DNA of 14,077 nucleotides, taken from assembly GCA_048394785.1 (NCBI GenBank), contig DBFJGL010000030.1, positions 1 through 14,077 of the forward strand. Direction: 5' to 3'. This DNA comes from DBFJGL01 sp048394785 (GTDB lineage Bacteria > Bacillota > Clostridia > Christensenellales > CAG-917). The translations under genes were made by a program, and so were the position numbers. The notes under the pieces are model-generated. The model did not search any database. It was not told the origin of the DNA and saw nothing but the letters and a program-made list of their open reading frames with translations. This document shows, one piece after another, positions 13,388 through 14,077 of the stretch; the stretch's first letter is position 1; every line of letters starts with the position of its first letter.

Positions 13388-13416
13388 TATAGCCTCCGTG
13401 CATTACGGAGGCTATA
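13388..13416. terminator. Hairpin between converging genes, likely bidirectional terminator
   Basis: A 12-bp perfect stem (13388-13399 / 13405-13416) with a 5-base loop lies between the end of dpaB and the end of the opposing lipoprotein gene. T-tracts are weak (AT-rich mixtures on both sides), but position and symmetry fit a shared terminator. Confidence 0.65.
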
Positions 13417-13470
13417 ATATTAACAAACATTCTAAATACTTCTGTTTTGTAGCAATTCCCTTTACAAGGC

Positions 13471-13878
13471 TTACTTCGCGTCCTTAATGCCCTGTTCCGT
13501 TCCCAGCAAAAGCAATGTTCTTTGCCGTTCTACCCTTACGTCTGCTTCCTCACCCAATACGCCTGCTTCCTCATTCAAATATATTTTGTATATCTTTTCA
13601 AATGACTTAGCGTCATCAGCGTTCTTGAATTTTAGCAATATTACCCAATCCAAGGTAGTAACATTGGTTTTTTCTCCATACAAACCAAATTCTATTTCAA
13701 ATTCCTCTCCTATTTCTCCAAAGTCTTCAATATTTGCGCTTTCAATGCTGTAACCTGCTTTTTCCAGCCTTTTTTTGTAAGAATCTGCATTGCACGCGAC
13801 AAGCACTACCGCAAGCGTCGCAACCAACAGCATAATCGCAACTGCGGACACGATAGCTTTTTTCATCTGTTTGCTCAT
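13471..13878 (-). CDS. Small lipoprotein of unknown function
   Basis: A 135-residue exported protein. A charged start (MSKQMKK) and hydrophobic core end in the lipobox LVAC with C29, so it should be anchored to the outer face of the membrane. The mature part is about 106 residues, with YKKRLEKAGYSIE at its start, a central WVILLKFKNADDAKSFEKIYK (a strand followed by a helix), and a final strand before GTEQGIKDAK. This order resembles small lipoproteins frequent in Clostridia whose role is unknown. The start at 13876-13878 is chosen over an in-frame TTG at 13903 because GGGAGG (13887-13892) lies eight bases upstream. No convincing promoter is visible. Its signal peptide shares the LLVATLA core with the giant lipoprotein. 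Confidence 0.8.
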   Translation of the reverse strand: MSKQMKKAIVSAVAIMLLVATLAVVLVACNADSYKKRLEKAGYSIESANIEDFGEIGEEFEIEFGLYGEKTNVTTLDWVILLKFKNADDAKSFEKIYKIYLNEEAGVLGEEADVRVERQRTLLLLGTEQGIKDAK

Positions 13879-14019
13879 TTTGGGTTCCTCCCGTTTTTTA
13901 TTCAATCACGCCGCCGAAGGGCGCGTTTATCCCTATCCGAAAAAGGTTTTCGCTGCCAAATAAAAATTTGTTCTTCAAAACACAGCATATCGAAAACGCA
14001 TTCTATACCGAAACAACCA

Positions 14020-14025
14020 TATAAT
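14020..14025 (+). promoter_or_regulatory. Possible -10 box of the gene at the window end
   Basis: A perfect TATAAT sits 21 bases before the ATG at 14047. No good -35 box is found at 16-18 bases, so the promoter is uncertain. Confidence 0.35.
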
Positions 14026-14046
14026 CGCGCAGGCAGAAATATTATT

Positions 14047-14077
14047 ATGAGAAAAAACTTAACTGCGATTTCCGTAT
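14047..14077 (+). CDS. Possible start of a plus-strand gene, truncated by the window end
   Basis: ATG at 14047 opens a frame reading MRKNLTAISV to the window end. A basic start followed by hydrophobic residues would suit a signal peptide. A TATAAT lies upstream, but the ribosome binding site (AGGCAG, about ten bases upstream) is weak. Ten codons are too few to identify a product. Confidence 0.4.
   Translation, partial: MRKNLTAISV

Noticed and set aside
13879..13905. Longer N-terminus for the small lipoprotein starting at TTG 13903-13905
   Set aside because: It would include the ribosome binding site of the ATG at 13878 in coding sequence, and the shorter form has a standard signal-peptide length.
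1..14077. CRISPR array, tRNA, rRNA, toxin-antitoxin or phage genes
   Set aside because: No regularly spaced repeats, no tRNA-like cloverleaf or rRNA sequence recognised by eye, and no gene pairs with such products.

Overview
The window looks like chromosome from an endospore-forming member of the Clostridia, most likely an uncultured gut lineage. Three things point there: a dipicolinate synthase pair (dpaA-dpaB), strong AAGGAGG-type ribosome binding sites with canonical sigma-A promoters, and Gram-positive-style lipoproteins with lipoboxes, one of them a very large BspA/InlB-like surface protein. A closer placement (for example Christensenellales-like) is only an impression. I saw no rRNA, tRNA, CRISPR array or phage gene.

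Layout. At 1-131 lies what appears to be the left end of an IS200/IS605-like element whose transposase runs leftward out of the window. Only its start codon, a leader that hides the ribosome binding site, and the end hairpin are visible. From 183 to 11941 every gene is on the minus strand: a six-helix DUF308/HdeD-like membrane protein, a MATE efflux pump, an imidazolonepropionase-like amidohydrolase, a 1691-residue lipoprotein with InlB-type repeats and three blocks of BspA-type leucine-rich repeats, an acyltransferase fused to a zinc ribbon, and a P-loop ATPase of the PRK06851 type. The first five each have their own sigma-A-type promoter, so they are probably single-gene units. At 12046-13322 dpaA and dpaB lie on the plus strand and overlap by four bases. 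A small lipoprotein follows on the minus strand (13471-13878), and a plus-strand gene may begin at 14047.

How the genes fit together. The clearest functional unit is dpaAB, which oxidises a lysine-pathway intermediate to dipicolinic acid in the mother cell during sporulation. Its upstream region carries a CATANNNTA motif expected of a sigma-K promoter. The divergent ATPase has a CATAAAAT motif in its own leader, so the two may share sporulation timing. The other genes (efflux, hydrolysis, envelope lipids, surface adhesion) look like an ordinary mix of housekeeping and accessory genes. I see no clear new multi-gene system. The points most worth checking are the acyltransferase/zinc-ribbon fusion with a possibly leaderless mRNA, the ATPase whose second P-loop has decayed, the shortened DpaA, and the giant lipoprotein. 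No gene-free stretch exceeds about 250 bases.
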